Positions 46,971 through 59,575 of a stretch of 64,000 nt of DNA are shown piece by piece. Position 1 is the first letter of the stretch. Each line of letters opens with the position of its first letter. The DNA comes from Ahaetulla prasina (taxonomy: Eukaryota > Chordata > Lepidosauria > Squamata > Colubridae). The DNA lies in contig NC_080540.1 in the NCBI RefSeq assembly GCF_028640845.1, positions 230,252,794-230,316,793 on the forward strand, given 5' to 3'. A program made the translations under genes and the position numbers. The notes beneath the pieces were generated by a model. The model saw only the letters and a program-made list of their open reading frames with translations, made no database searches and was not told the DNA's origin.

Positions 46971-47353
46971 TAGGTAGTCCTCGACTTACAACCACAATTG
47001 AGCCAAAATTTCTGTTGCTAAGTGAGACAGTTGTTAAATTAGTTTTGCCCCATTTTATGACCTTTCTTGCCACAGTTGTTAAGTAAATCACTGCAATTGT
47101 TAAGTTAGTAACACGACTGTTAAGTGAATCTGGCTTTCCCATTGACTTTGCTTGTCAGAAGGTCACAAAAGGGGTTCACATGACCCCAGGACACTGCAAC
47201 CGTCAGTTGCCAAGCATCTGAATTTTGATCACTTGACCATGGGGATGCTGCGATGATTATAGGTGTAAAAACATGAGTCACTTTTTTCAGTGCTGTTGTA
47301 ACTTCAAACAGTCACTAAACGAACTGTTGTAAATGGAGGACTACCTGTGCAGA
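46971..47353. mobile_element. MITE-like repeat with GGTAGTCCTC ends
   Basis: 383 bases from TAGGTAGTCCTCGACTTACAACC to AATGGAGGACTACCTGT, the ends being inverted repeats. The interior includes ATTTCTGTTGCTAAGTGAGA and ACTTGACCATGGGGATGCTG. It is the best-preserved of at least five copies in 46.9-59.6 kb. The long minus ORF here is not protein-like. The superfamily is undetermined because no clear target duplication is seen. Confidence 0.75.
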
Positions 47354-47454
47354 AAACTAACCAAGGATACAGAAAACTAAAGGATACAATTGCTTCTGTT
47401 TTAAAAATTAAAAGCAAGAATAGATGCAATCAGTGGAAACTGGAACAATTTCTG

Positions 47455-47665
47455 GGCATTATAAAAAAAATTGTTTTATAACTGAGATCGGTTGTTAAGA
47501 GAAATGGTGGCTGACTCAAATTGCAAATGTGCTTAGGATCTGACTTCAGTTTTCCTTTGCTTTAACAGACCCGTGAAGGTCACAAAAGGAAGGATTGGTG
47601 TTTTTTTTCATCACTATCGTAATTGCAAATGGTTGCTAAACTAGGACTATATATGTGATTGGTTT
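47455..47665. mobile_element. Decayed copy of the GGTAGTCCTC repeat
   Basis: TTATAACTGAGATCGGTTGT at the start, AAGGTCACAAAAGGAAGGAT in the middle and GCAAATGGTTGCTAAACTAG at the end match the family in order with many substitutions. Confidence 0.45.
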
Positions 47666-49518
47666 TTTTTAGGAAGATAATTTGCTGGGATTTTTTTAAC
47701 AAAGCAAAAAATTTGTCTTACAGAATTTGTCTCACAAAAACTTTTCAGAAAAACACAATCTTTTAGAGCTTTATTTTAATTTCATAAACTGTATTATATA
47801 TATTTGGAACTTAACATATATATGCATACAAGAGAGTAACTGAACGGTATCGGCATAAAGAAACAAAGTGTATTCTGTAATTCAGGAAGAAGAAGCATGT
47901 AAGAAATGTATAATATTATTTCAGGTCAATGAAAGATTCAAAAGTAAAGTAAAATGAAAAGTGACATGAGTATTGATGCAGATACAATATCAGTCACTGA
48001 GCTATAATGAGATTTCCAATGCAACTGTAGCTCTTCAATGGCCTTTATCAAAGGTTTGGATTAGATTGCTGCACCACAAAGCATGTGAATGAATGAATAT
48101 ATTAGATATAATGTAACACATTTTAAAAAATTAGATCAACAGATTTTGTAACAAGGAAGAAAACATCCTAAAGTGGTAGCCTGAATTGTCCAGGGCAGCT
48201 AAATTATTAAAAAAATGAGAAAATAGTATTGTATAATAAAATCTGTGGCAATTCTATACAGATTTTAATCTTACAAGTCTCATTTTGTATACTTTAGCAG
48301 TCATGTATGTTTACGTTTTATCTGAAATACCCAACTCTGAATCAGTGGGTATTTGCCTGTGAACCTGCTGAGAATAATATTTTATGTGTTTAATGCTCTC
48401 TATGAATCTTTATGAAATCTGATTATCTTTAATATAAAAAGGAAGCTATAATAAAAATATCAGCTGAATTAAACAATTACTGGTTTCATATGTGATGCCA
48501 AAGCACTGTTTTTTAAATAATGGTTTTTTGGAAAAGAATAAAGCATAGTTAGTACATGTAATGGCTAGGTTAGTATATCATGCCAAGCCAAAACAAAAAA
48601 GCCCAAATGGTTAACTTAATGTGCGAACACAAATAAGTGCATTTTATATTCTGGGAAGCAATTTTCTAAAGCTCTGGATCAAACAGTAGTATCAGCCTCT
48701 CTTTTCTTCTTCCCCTTCCTTGCCTGGGTCTCTAAATTGTGGGGGGGGGGGAAGTCTTGGAACCTTCTTATTAAAAAATGAAGGGAACAGGTTTTTTTTT
48801 ATATATATAATTTGAACATACTAATCTGATTTAAGATTTCTGGGTTACAGTTGATGCAGCATGATTTTATACATATCATTTCTACATTATTTTGTCTCTT
48901 CATATTAATCAACCTACTGCAAACACTGTTGGGCAGGAGGTGAATTCTCTATTTTACATTCCCATTTCAAGGGGAGTAAAACCTGATCAAGGCAGAGAAA
49001 TGGTTCTGAGATTCATCACGTGGTTTTTGTGTTGTTGCTAGGATACTCCCTTCTTGTCTGTCTGAGTTAGAAAGCTGTCTTGTGACTCTCCAGTGGATTT
49101 GCATCATGCCAATGTTATATCGGAGCACAGCAATATCTCTGTTGCTGCATGTTTCCATTAAATGTCCAGATTGTACAGATATAGTTAAACTGATCTCTCC
49201 TTTGTGTCCTGGCATTCCAGCTAGGTGGAGGGCAACAGATAATAATAAAATGTTCTTGTTTTGCAAAAGTATGGAGGAAAAACGTTCTGGAAACTCTTGT
49301 TATCTAGATTCTTTGGGGTCAAATTTATTTGGGTTCAGTTAAAAATTTGAAAACATCATCCTAAACAAATGCTTACTAACTTTTTTCTGGAATCTATTCG
49401 ATACATAGCAAGAATATATATTTATTTCTGTGCACAGAAGCAACCTTAGCAAGGATCAAAGGAAACCAAATGATAGAAGCAGCATTTTGTTGATGTTACA
49501 CAATTTCAAAAAGTTTGT

Positions 49519-50192
49519 AGAGATTCTTAGTCATCCAGGTCATGGTTGTCCCAAAGGTGCTTTTTTCAGGAGGCAACTGGACTTCCTTGTTTTTTCTTTG
49601 AAGACATTTTGCTTCTCATCCAAAAAGCTTCTTCAGCTCTGACTGGATGGTGAGGAATGGAAGGATTTATATTCCTTGCAGACAGCTGGTCAGCTGCATC
49701 CTTTTAGAGGGTCATTGAAGCAGGTATCCTCAGGATCACCTGAGTGGTGCTAATGCCACCATCCAGTCAGAGCTGAAGAAGCTTCTTGGATGAGAAGTGA
49801 AATGTTTTCAAAGAAAAAACAAGAAAGTCCTGTTTGGGACAACTATGACGTGAATGGGTGAGAATCTCTACAGACTTTTAGTTGTGCAATTTGGGATGAA
49901 CACCCTTCGAATGGTGTGGGAATATGAACAGATTTCCAGGAAAAAAAATTGCAGACAACAGGAACCATTTGCACTATTCAGGTGACCCTGAGGAAACAGA
50001 TAAACCTCCAAATGTTTTAATGACCCTCTAAAAGGATGCAGATGACCATCTATTTGCAAGGAATATAAATCCTTCCATTCCTCACCATCCAGTCAGAGCT
50101 GAAGAAGCTTCTTCGATGACAAGTAAAACATCTTCAAAGAAAAAACAAGAAAGTCCAGTTGCCTCCTGAAAAACACCTTTGTGACAATCTCA
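49519..50192. repeat. Compound palindromic repeat cluster
   Basis: The unit of the 4553 family is broken open here. A forward half (49526-49640, GTCATCCAGGTCATGGTTGT to CTTCTTCAGCTCTGACTGGA), a spacer with GGAATGGAAGGATTTATATT, and a reverse half (CAGAGCTGAAGAAGCTTCTTG, 49768 on) are followed by a second reverse-orientation stretch (50060-50192) repeating AATATAAATCCTTCCATTCC and AGAAAGTCCAGTTGCCTCCT. The two spacer copies are inverted relative to each other. Confidence 0.75.
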
Positions 50193-50497
50193 ACAATTTC
50201 TTGTAGTTGTATTGTGATGGAGCTTGCACCATGACAGGAAGAACTTGTGTCACTGCAGCAAAACACTGCTTCATTAATACGTTAAAAATGTGGATCACGT
50301 GGAAGCCTTTGTCTTTGTATACACAGACAAAGTGTATGCATGTGGGTATATTTCATAGTATCCCCCGGAAATCCAAATTCTATGGATAAAATAAGCTATT
50401 TAAATAAATTAATACAACAACAACAAAGCAAGCAAATCTTCAAGAACACCTTACGCCCAATGTATCAACAAATCTGTTTTCTAGTTGGCCTCTTTCA

Positions 50498-50506
50498 GGT
50501 GTGTGT

Positions 50507-50544
<38 letters not shown>

Positions 50545-50548
50545 GTGG
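50498..50548. repeat. (GT)n microsatellite
   Basis: About 25 GT units with single A and C interruptions. Confidence 0.95.
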
Positions 50549-52223
50549 AAATGTTCTATTTGCTGCTCCAAACACCTTGCACAGAAATGGCATTTACAAA
50601 CTGCACATCTCTCAATATAACATGTTACTAAGCATACTCCAGCATTTTTGTTTCAAATCAAATGAAATTGAATTATAACCATTTCATGGTTGACATACAT
50701 TGCCCTATGCATCAGGCTAGATAATAGTAGCCATGTTGGTCCAGAGCTGCAGGACAAATGCTTCGTGAGCATGAGTCACGAAACATTAACAAGCTAGAAG
50801 AAACCAAAAACATCAGAGTCAGGTAATCAAAGCAATATGCTTCAATGAACACAACATGGATGATGTAGCACTTATGGAAATGGACATATTTGTATATCAT
50901 CCACTGTGCTTTTTCCAACATTTCATACAGTAGAAAAATTTGGATTGTCCTACAAATCATACTGATGAAAGGACTAGGGGGAAAAAACAGCAACTAAAAT
51001 AACAAACCTCTTGTGAAACAGCTGCGTTCTACATCCTTTCCAGAAACACCACCCCCGCCCCAGATTTTAACAAAAACTCTCTAATTATATCTTTTTTTGA
51101 AATGTAACATAAATTGAATTAAGAATGTCTAAATGTATAGATGCAACTTCAGAAGGAGCAATATTAACGTTACCAATAACACTCATTTGGTAAAACCTTT
51201 TACCTTTTCTTTTTACTTTTTCTTTTTCACTTTTACTTCACCATTGTACCAAGCTTCCCATTAGAATAACTATACATACTTCTGTGGCATTCCATAACAT
51301 TTTACTCTCTTCCATGCAGCTTCCAGATTCGATTTTCTTTTAATTTTTCAATATATCATAAGCCATCAAGTAAATCATCATTTCAGATTTATATTCACAC
51401 CTCTGTCATGTTTTAAGGCACTACTGAAGATATAAGAATGTTTTCCAGACATGTATCAAACCATTATAAGTCTCACTCATGGTGGGCACTTTTCTGTACT
51501 TTCATCTTGTTCCAAAACATCCATTCATGCCTTCTAGAAGAATATATTTTCCCTGGATTATATTCATTTAGAATTTGGTACAAATTTCCTATAAAATCAC
51601 ATTTCTGATTATCATTCACTGGATTTCAAACAAAGCTATCTATCCTTTAAGCTATTCCCCTTGACATTCTCTTTGAAGAAAAGTATAGATGTAAACAAGG
51701 AATCTTTATAAGACTATGATGTTTTAAAGCAAAATTTGGATTCCTACATATTTTATAATGCTATATTTATTTATTAGACCCCAGGCAGCTGAAAACAATA
51801 AAAATTAGAAAGTGTAAAAGCTTTACAGAATTAGAACACAGATTGCAGTGATATGAACTACTATGCACTACTGAGGTCTCTCCATTTGAAAAGTTCAACA
51901 AGTTTAGACTTGTTTTCTGAGTAACAAAAAGAGATGGGGTCCTTTCTGATCTTAAGATATTAAGTATCCCAAAGTGAATGGGCTGCTGTTGAGAAGGTTG
52001 TCGTATAGGCCCCAGTCCTCTCTACTGAAAGGACTTATATTTGCAGCAAAAGGCTCTAAAGATAGCCCAGACCACATAGATCTTTATAATCGTTAATCTT
52101 TATTGAATCATCTTGAATGAGTCCTAGAAGAGCATTGGCAATCAATGAAGCTCCTGCAAAATAGGTGATTTGCTATTAAACCAGTTTTAGTCTGTTCTAA
52201 ATTCTATTGTATGTGGGTTACAC

Positions 52224-52530
52224 CAGTGGTGGATTGCCCCCAGTTCATTCTGGTTCTTGTGAACAGGTAGTAAAACCAGTGGGAGGCTCCGCCCACCTAT
52301 CCAGACATCACTATGGACGATCTGTGCATGTGCAGAAGTGTGCTTGCGTGCTCCTGTTCTGAATCGGTAGTAAAGATAAGTAGATCCCACCCAGTGGTGG
52401 GATTCAAATAATTTAACAACCGGTTCTCTGCCCTAATGATTTCTTCCAACAACCAGTTCACCAAACCGCTCAGAAAGTTAACAACCGTTTCTCCCGAAGT
52501 GGCTTAATCCCACCACTGATCCCACCTTTT
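52224..52530. mobile_element. Outer hAT-like element, split by another
   Basis: It starts CAGTGGTGGATTGCCCCCAG and is flanked by exact GGTTACAC copies at 52216-52223 and 52531-52538. Only four bases (TTTT) lie after the inner element, so the right end is badly decayed. Interior GTGGGAGGCTCCGCCCACCT matches the fragment at 19815. Confidence 0.75.
52392..52518. mobile_element. Inner hAT-like MITE with exact 8-bp TSD
   Basis: 127 bases, CAGTGGTGGGATTCAAATAA to GGCTTAATCCCACCACTG, with exact duplication ATCCCACC (52384-52391, 52519-52526). It contains AACCGGTTCTCTGCC, typical of the CAGTGGTGGGATTC family. It sits inside the outer element near its right end. Confidence 0.88.
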
Positions 52531-52547
52531 GGTTACACCATTATTTA

Positions 52548-52811
<264 letters not shown>

Positions 52812-53221
52812 TCATAATACATAGAAAATATTAAAGAATTAATAGATCCAGAGTCATCTTGCTGTTCAGATTTGCTATATGAATTCTATATGGAACATGC
52901 AAAATATTTTGCACAATTCATAATAATTCCTTCTCTTTGTCAACTATTGAGGGTAATTAAAACACCAAAATTTCAGAAAGCCATTAATGGAGCAGTGATC
53001 AAACTTGTAGCAAAAATACCATTAGGATTTATATTGGTTAAAAGTACTGTAGTCTATGTTCCCATTATTCATCCATTTCAAAGTATGGATACGTTGTAAT
53101 ACAGATTTATTCAGTATAAGCATCTTCTAAAATCTGACTCTAAGGTGCATAGGAAAAAATTGCAGGTATAATTTCTTCTACCCATGCAGCACAAGTGAAA
53201 TCCTATACAATGTTCCCTAAC

Positions 53222-53483
53222 CAGAGGTGGATTTCAGCAGGTTCTGACCAGTTTTGGAGAACCAGTAGTGGAAATTTTGAGTAGTTCGGAGAACTGATAG
53301 TAAAAACTCTGACTGGCCCCGCCCCCATTTATTTTCTGCCTCCCAAGTCCCAGCTGATCGGGAGGAAATGGGATTTTGCAGTAACCTTCCCCTGCCATGC
53401 CCACCAAGCCACGCCCACCAAGCCATGCCACACCCACCAAACCACACCCACAGAACTGGTAGTAAAAATTTTTGAAACCACTG
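53222..53483. mobile_element. hAT-like element, near-exact 8-bp TSD
   Basis: CAGAGGTGGATTTCAGCAGG to TTTTTGAAACCACTG, with flanks TCCCTAAC and TCTCTAAC (7 of 8). Interior has repeated CCACGCCCACCAAGCC units. It is an inverted relative of the element at 60254-60757. Confidence 0.82.
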
Positions 53484-54924
53484 TCTCTAACCATACAGTA
53501 AATCACAATTTCCGCACTAAAGATGAGTCAGAGAACTCTGCAGTAGATAAAAATTATCTAATAAAGCAGAAACATGGGATATAGAGATTATATGCCACTA
53601 TCAACTTTTGTTGTGAATAGTGACACTGATCTAGTATATTAAGCTTCTTAACATAAGATCAATGGGGTTCCCATAGCAACCAGCAAGTATATTTTCCTGT
53701 ATGCAAACAACACAAAAGTAGCATTCAAGAGTCGCAAAAGGATGTGCTGAATAACGCAAACAAATGATCTCCAAAACTATGTTTTTTACAAATGCCAGTA
53801 TTTGTGCTAGGGCCAATGACAATAGGATTTCATTTAAGCAACAATTGTGTATCAATCAACAAATACGCAGTGAACCCTTAAACAAGAAACATAATACAGA
53901 ATCAAATTAATCAATAAGTAGCAAAAAGGGGAGGGGAGAACAAGAACACCAACATTCACTCGCCAATAATGATACACTCTGATGAGGCTTATAGATACCT
54001 GCAACTGGGGATAGAAAAGTCTATTCAAATAACTGCATTATGTATATCAGCGGGGCAGAACCTTTTCTGGGCTAACAGATGCATTTGGTTTTTGAATGAG
54101 ATACCTGGGGGCTGCATTCTATAAAGTGAACGTTACAGATTAAGAATTGGGTGGGACTGGAATGGATACGAATTAACTTGGATATTTAAGTTAAATTGCT
54201 AAAATATAGTTACTGTTACTCTTCTGCGCATATTCAATGCAGCAATTATGAAATAGCTCTGAGGGCTGCAGCCACGGTTTGCGATGGAATGTGCACTTTC
54301 AGTAGAAATAAATGTGTTCTGTTCTTATATTAGGACTCCATTAGGACTACTTAAAGCATTTTTAAGTTTATATCTATTATTTTAAAACAATAAACTTGTA
54401 CAGTTCTTACTTTACGTTTAGCATTATGTAAATGCTATGAAACAAGGCGTATTTCATTTGGGCTTTGGGCATAATTCAGAGCTGGGACTGCTTTAGTTGT
54501 GTCCTGGATAATCCAAGAAGGAAACTGAAAAAGAGAAGCATAGGCCTACTAGTTTGACCACAGTGTCTCCCTGAGAAGGTTGGGCACTGAGGACAGCTTC
54601 CAGAAGCTTCCAGAGGCTCCAGCAGTCAGATAGTAGGTGTGGAACTGAAGTCTGGCTTTTTTGCCAAAAAAGAAAATATACCCACTGAGATGACCTGTTT
54701 TATATAGCTTGAGCCTTTTGGGTATCAATTCCAATTCTGTCAACTACAAATAAGGAATTTTGGAGAACTAGATCCCCCCACTCTTTCTCCCCTCCCTCCC
54801 TCCATCTCTCTCTCTTAAAAAAAGGATACTAGTAATTATCTACTGATAACCCTAATATGCATACCTGGAAAGAAGTTCAAAAAGATAATAAAAGTATCCG
54901 TTTGTAAGTATTTTGAAGACAGTA

Positions 54925-55586
54925 CAGGTAGTCCTCAACTTACAACAGTTCATTTAATTACAACAGTTCATTTAATGACCCTTTGAAGTTATGATGGCAC
55001 TGAAAAAGGGACTTATGATCATTTTTCACTTATGACCATTGCAGTATCCCCATGGTCACATGATTTATACTTGGATGCTTGACAACTAACTCACATTTAT
55101 GATGGTTGCAGTGTCCTGGGGTCATGTGATCACCTTTGTACCCTTCTGACATGCAAAGTCAGTGGGGAAACCCAATTCACTTAATCACCATGTTACTAAT
55201 TTAACAACTGCAGTGATTCAGTTAACAAATGTGACAAGAAAAGTCGTAAAATGGGGCAAAACTTACTTAACAAATTTCTCACTTAGCAACATAAATTTTA
55301 GGCTCAATTTTTTTTTTTATTTGCATTTATATCCCGCCCTTCTCCGAAGACTCAGGGCGGCTTACACTATGTCAGGCAATAGTCTTCATCCAAAGTCAAC
55401 TTATTGCCCCCCAACAATCTGGGTCCTCATTTTACCTACCTTATAAAGGATGGAAGGCTGAGTCAACCTTGGGCCTGGTGGGACTTGAACCTGCAATATT
55501 GCAGGCAGTTGCTGTTAATAACAGGCTGCATTAGCCTGTTGAGCCACCAGAGGCCCTTTTTGTGGTCGTAAGTCAAGGACTTATGT
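54925..55586. mobile_element. GGTAGTCCTC repeat interrupted by a SINE
   Basis: The left part (54925-55311) has CAGGTAGTCCTCAACTTACA, TATGACCATTGCAGTATCCC and ATTTCTCACTTAGCAACATA; the right part (55556-55586) has TGTGGTCGTAAGTCAAGGAC. The SINE at 55312-55555 lies exactly between. Relative to 46971 it is inverted. Confidence 0.75.
55312..55555 (-). mobile_element. tRNA-derived SINE with CR1/L2-type tail
   Basis: On the minus strand: GGCCTCTGGTGGCTCAACAG (A-box region), GCAGGTTCAAGTCCCACCAG (B box GGTTCAAGTCC), a body with GACTCAGCCTTCCATCCTTT, and a 3' end GCCGCCCTGAGTCTTCGGAG, AAGGGCGGGATATAAATGCA with poly-A. The tail matches the 3' end of the LINEs at 7905-9075 and 26101-26550, which probably supplied the machinery in trans. 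Confidence 0.88.
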
Positions 55587-55867
55587 ACTATGATTGCTAA
55601 GAGTCAACAATAGATTAAAAAAATTCTCAAAAATAGAACATGTAATACAAATCTTATCTCCTTCTTTGACAAGGTAACTACTTTAGTAGACAATAGGAAC
55701 ATTTTTGAAAGCTGTTAAGTATAGTTCAAATGGCACTGCAGACAGGTGAATCTAGAGATTCACCCAGAGATTTGGTGTTAATATTTCTATATTGAGTTGG
55801 AGAGCTTAATGAGAGGGGTCCTGCAGAAAGCTGTCTTGGGGCCAGTGTTATTCCACATTTTATTTGT

Positions 55868-55900
<33 letters not shown>

Positions 55901-55905
55901 TATAC
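55868..55905. repeat. (CATA)n and (TA)n microsatellite
   Basis: About eight CATA units pass into TATATATATA. Confidence 0.9.
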
Positions 55906-56030
55906 ACTTTATAAAATTCTACAGATAACATAAAGACAGAAAAACACAATACATAAACACATCAGAATATAAACCTACAAATACAAAACTGTGTACTAAT
56001 ACTAATACTGTAGTGCTGTATTTATTAGTA

Positions 56031-56832
56031 GAGTTGACTTACAACCACAAATAAGCCCCAAATTTCTGTTGCTAAACAAGAGAGTTGTTAAATGAATTTT
56101 CCCCCGTTTTATGACCTTTCCTGCCATAGTTGTTAAGTAAATAACTGCAGTTGTTAAGTTAGTAATATGATTGTTAAGTTAATCTAGCTTCCCCACTGAG
56201 TCCCAGAAGATTGCAAAAGGTGATCACATGACGCTGGGACATTGTAACTGTCATAAATGCATGCCAGTTGTCAAGCGTCTTAATTTTGATCACAAAACCA
56301 TGGGGATGCAGCAACAATGGTAAGTGTGAAAAATGGTCAGAAGTTACTTTTTAAAGTGCTGTTGTAACTTACAACAGTCACTAAACAAATGGTTGTAAGC
56401 AGTGGTGAAATCTTCCCCGGTTTGCCACTGGCTTGCTGCCTGCGCATGCGGGGTGCATGCCAAACGCATGCTGCATGCATGCATGCATAGTGTGTGACAA
56501 ATGCACGTGCATGCATTGCATGCCAAACACACGCTGTGTGTGCATGCACAATGCACATCAAATGCACACTGCACGCACATGCATGCGCAGTAAGCCCCAA
56601 ACACGTGTTGCATTTGGAAAAAGGAGGCTTGGGAAGGTAAGTAGAACAGCGGGGGGTGGGGGGAACAGCTGTGCCGTGCGATTTAGATTCACTAGAAAGA
56701 AGGATTTTAAATCACGCGGCACAGCAAATCGTCGGAAATACCAGTTCGGACTAACTGGTATCACTATCAGTTTGCCTGAACCGGTGTGAACCGGTAGGAT
56801 TTCACCACTGGTTGTAAGTTGAAGACTACCTG
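56031..56832. mobile_element. GGTAGTCCTC repeat interrupted by an hAT-like element
   Basis: TTGACTTACAACCACAAATA, then TTTCTGTTGCTAAACAAGAG, ACCATGGGGATGCAGCAACA and, after the insertion, GTTGTAAGTTGAAGACTACCTGT. Same orientation as 46971. Confidence 0.72.
56400..56810. mobile_element. hAT-like element with exact 8-bp TSD
   Basis: CAGTGGTGAAATCTTCCCCG to ACCGGTAGGATTTCACCACTG; duplication GTTGTAAG (56392-56399, 56811-56818). The interior has many CATGCA/TGCATG units (GCATGCATGCATGCATAG), a purine-pyrimidine alternating stretch, giving spurious Cys/His-rich ORFs. Confidence 0.9.
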
Positions 56833-58509
56833 TAATGCCTGCAAAAGGCAATTACATACCAATTAAAATGTTCCAAGTCTTTGCTCTTCTTCAGTGTTCT
56901 ACCTTAGATGAAATCCCAAGACTGCTAACATTGTAGAACTCGTGTTGCTGCAATAGGCATGCTGCTTGGGTCCACGATTCATGGATGGCTTAGTAGAATA
57001 ATTTGTTATAATGTCTGTCTTACTGGGCATAAAAGGAAAAAGCTAAGTTACATTCTAATGTCTTCTTGGAAGCACAAAGAATGATAATACATCCAGCAGT
57101 CTGGATTTTGCTGTAGTTTCATTTTTTTCACTTTGAAGGCAATCAAAACAAATATTTGGCCTAGTAGTACAATTGTTCATGTTTATTTAACTACTGCAGA
57201 TGTAAATTATAAATGCAAAACTACTTTGCTTAACTATAAGAGATGTTACTAGGATAGCCTCTTCTGTTTGCAGCCTAAGTTACTCACACATGAAGTTTCT
57301 CAGACTAGAATGGTAATTCTATTCTGCTGTGTAGGCAGCAATAATGATTGAGTTGAATATGCCTGCCTGAATATTTTGATACAATTGTACCTTGGAAGAC
57401 AGAACTAAATGAGAAGGAATGAGTCCTCACACCTACATACAGTCTCCTACGTTTTAGAAGAAAAATGTAATAAAAACCCATTAGCAGGCATGCAGAAGTT
57501 ACAGAGTTGTTTCCCACTTACATAAGCACTAAGAAATATCATGCTAAAGTGATGAATCTGCTATACTGGGCCCAACAACTGCTGACTATAACCAACTGCT
57601 ACTAACTACATGCCAGGGAAAAATAGCATAACTTTGAATGGTCACTGAATGAATGGTCGTTAAATGAGGACTACTGGTACTGTTTTAAGAAGATTATTTT
57701 TCTTTGTTTGTTATTTGCATTTTAATAGTTATTTTGTTGCACATTGCCCATAATTACTACAGCATTTGGAGGTCTTGTAAATCTAACAAAATAAATAAAT
57801 AAATAAACTTACATAGTTTTCTGCTGTCTTTTTCAATACATAATTACCTTATATAGATGTTTTGCTCATCTCCTTTTACAGTTGCTGGAACTTTTGAGTG
57901 AAAAACATTTTCTCTAACACTGCGCAGAAATCCTTTCCCTTGTTATAAAATTATGATTTATATAGCACTCTATTATTAAGTGTAAGTGAAATTTTGAATT
58001 CACGCGCGACCAATATATTAAACATATTTTATGAATAATGAAAGGAGAAAACAGTTCTGGCACAGACTAAGGAAATCAATTACATATATGTAAATTCCAC
58101 TTTATATGAAAAGATGCCTATTTTAAATAAACTCTTCTGAATTAGGTTTTCGTTTATCTTTTTTTGATATGTATTCAGCTTTCTCAAAATTTGATAAGGT
58201 GGGGATTATTTACACCATTAATTATACTAGGAAAACAGCCATTTCAATTCAAGCTAACCTCTAATTTGTCTACAGATGGAGTAAAGTATAATAAGAGAAT
58301 TACTTTTTTCATTTAATTCTACAGGGGAAGAGGAAAATAGCATAACGGAATAATGTAGAATTTTGTTGTAATATAATTGAGCACGAAATGAAGTTGAAAT
58401 TCTACACTGATTTCTTGGGCTGTCTTTATTAGTGTCTGTGAAAAAGAGACAAAGTTGAAAAGATACCTCCTTCCAGGATACTTTTCTATGCTTCCAAATG
58501 TGCACTATA

Positions 58510-58735
58510 GATAATTTTTGTTTAACAAATGCCTCATTTAGCAACTGTTTTCAGTTACAATAATAACGACAAAGTAATTTTCTGATCATTCCTCAAGTTT
58601 ACAACCTTTTCAGGTCTGTAAAGGAAAAGAAAACTCAGGTAAAATCATAAGCACAGTTGTGGCTTCACTTAGTCACTGCTTCACTTAACCGCCAAGCTAT
58701 TGGTACCAAATGTAACTAAACAAGGACTACTTATA
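58510..58735. mobile_element. Partial GGTAGTCCTC-type repeat
   Basis: AACAAATGCCTCATTTAGCA, TTTTCTGATCATTCCTCAAG, GTTGTGGCTTCACTTAGTCA and AACTAAACAAGGACTACTTA in order resemble a related, shorter variant. Confidence 0.5.
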
Positions 58736-58868
58736 CATATATCTGAAACAGTGAAGGAGTTGTTGGAGTTGTGTGTCCTTTCAAATAAATAGTTTGGCCA
58801 GCTTTGTGTACAGGTCTTGGATTCAGTCCTTGGCACTAAGTGAATACCTTTCTCCAGGACTTTCAAAG

Positions 58869-59095
58869 AGCCAGTTTTGTGCAGTGGTTAAGGCACCAAT
58901 CTAGAAACCAGGAATGTGTGAATTTAAGTTGCCCCTTAGGCACAAAGCCAGTTAGCTAATCCTGGGCCAGTCACACTCTTTCATCCCTAGGAAGCAGCGC
59001 TTCCAAAAAACCTTACCAAGAAAACAGCAGAGAGTTTTCCAGGCAGTTGATAGGCGTCAAAAACTGACTCGAAAGGAACACATACACACAAAAAA
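58869..59095 (+). mobile_element. tRNA-derived SINE
   Basis: AGCCAGTTTTGTGCAGTGGT followed by TAAGGCACCAATCTAGAAAC (tRNA-like head), CCTGGGCCAGTCACACTC, then ACCTTACCAAGAAAACAGCA and GGCGTCAAAAACTGACTCGA at the 3' end. The B box is degraded. Confidence 0.7.
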
Positions 59096-59183
59096 GGTTA
59101 TCCAAAGTGACTAACACTCAAGTTCAACAAGTGTGAAGCAATTTTATAATATTCCCTCAATCCACAATTGCCTGGATGATATA

Positions 59184-59575
59184 TAGGCAGTCCTTGGCTT
59201 ACATTGGCAATTGAGCCCAAAATTTCTGTTGCTAAGGAAAACAGTTAAGTAATTTTTCCCTCCATTTTAACTCATTTTTTCTTGCCAATTGTTAAGTAAA
59301 TCACTGAATTTGTTCAGTTAGTAATAAAGTTGTTAATTGAATCTGGCTTCTCCATTGACTTTGCTTGTCAGAAGCTTGCAAAAGGGATGACACGACCCTG
59401 GGACATTGCAACCATCATAAATACCAGCTAGTTGCCAAGGGTCTGAATTTTGATCATGTGGCCGTAGGAACGTAGTAACAGTTATAAGTGTGAAAAAAGG
59501 TCATGTCACTTTTTTCACTGCTGTTATAACTTCGAATGGTGACTAAATGAAAATTTATAATTCGAAGACCACCTA
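59184..59575. mobile_element. GGTAGTCCTC repeat copy
   Basis: TAGGCAGTCCTTGGCTTACA to TTCGAAGACCACCTATG, colinear with 46971 and of similar length (392 bases). Confidence 0.72.

Noticed and set aside
56337..56851. Cys/His-rich ORFs (for example HACACSVHLMCIVHAHTACV)
   Set aside because: They arise from CATGCA-type repeats inside an hAT-like element. The Cys/His pattern is not a zinc finger.
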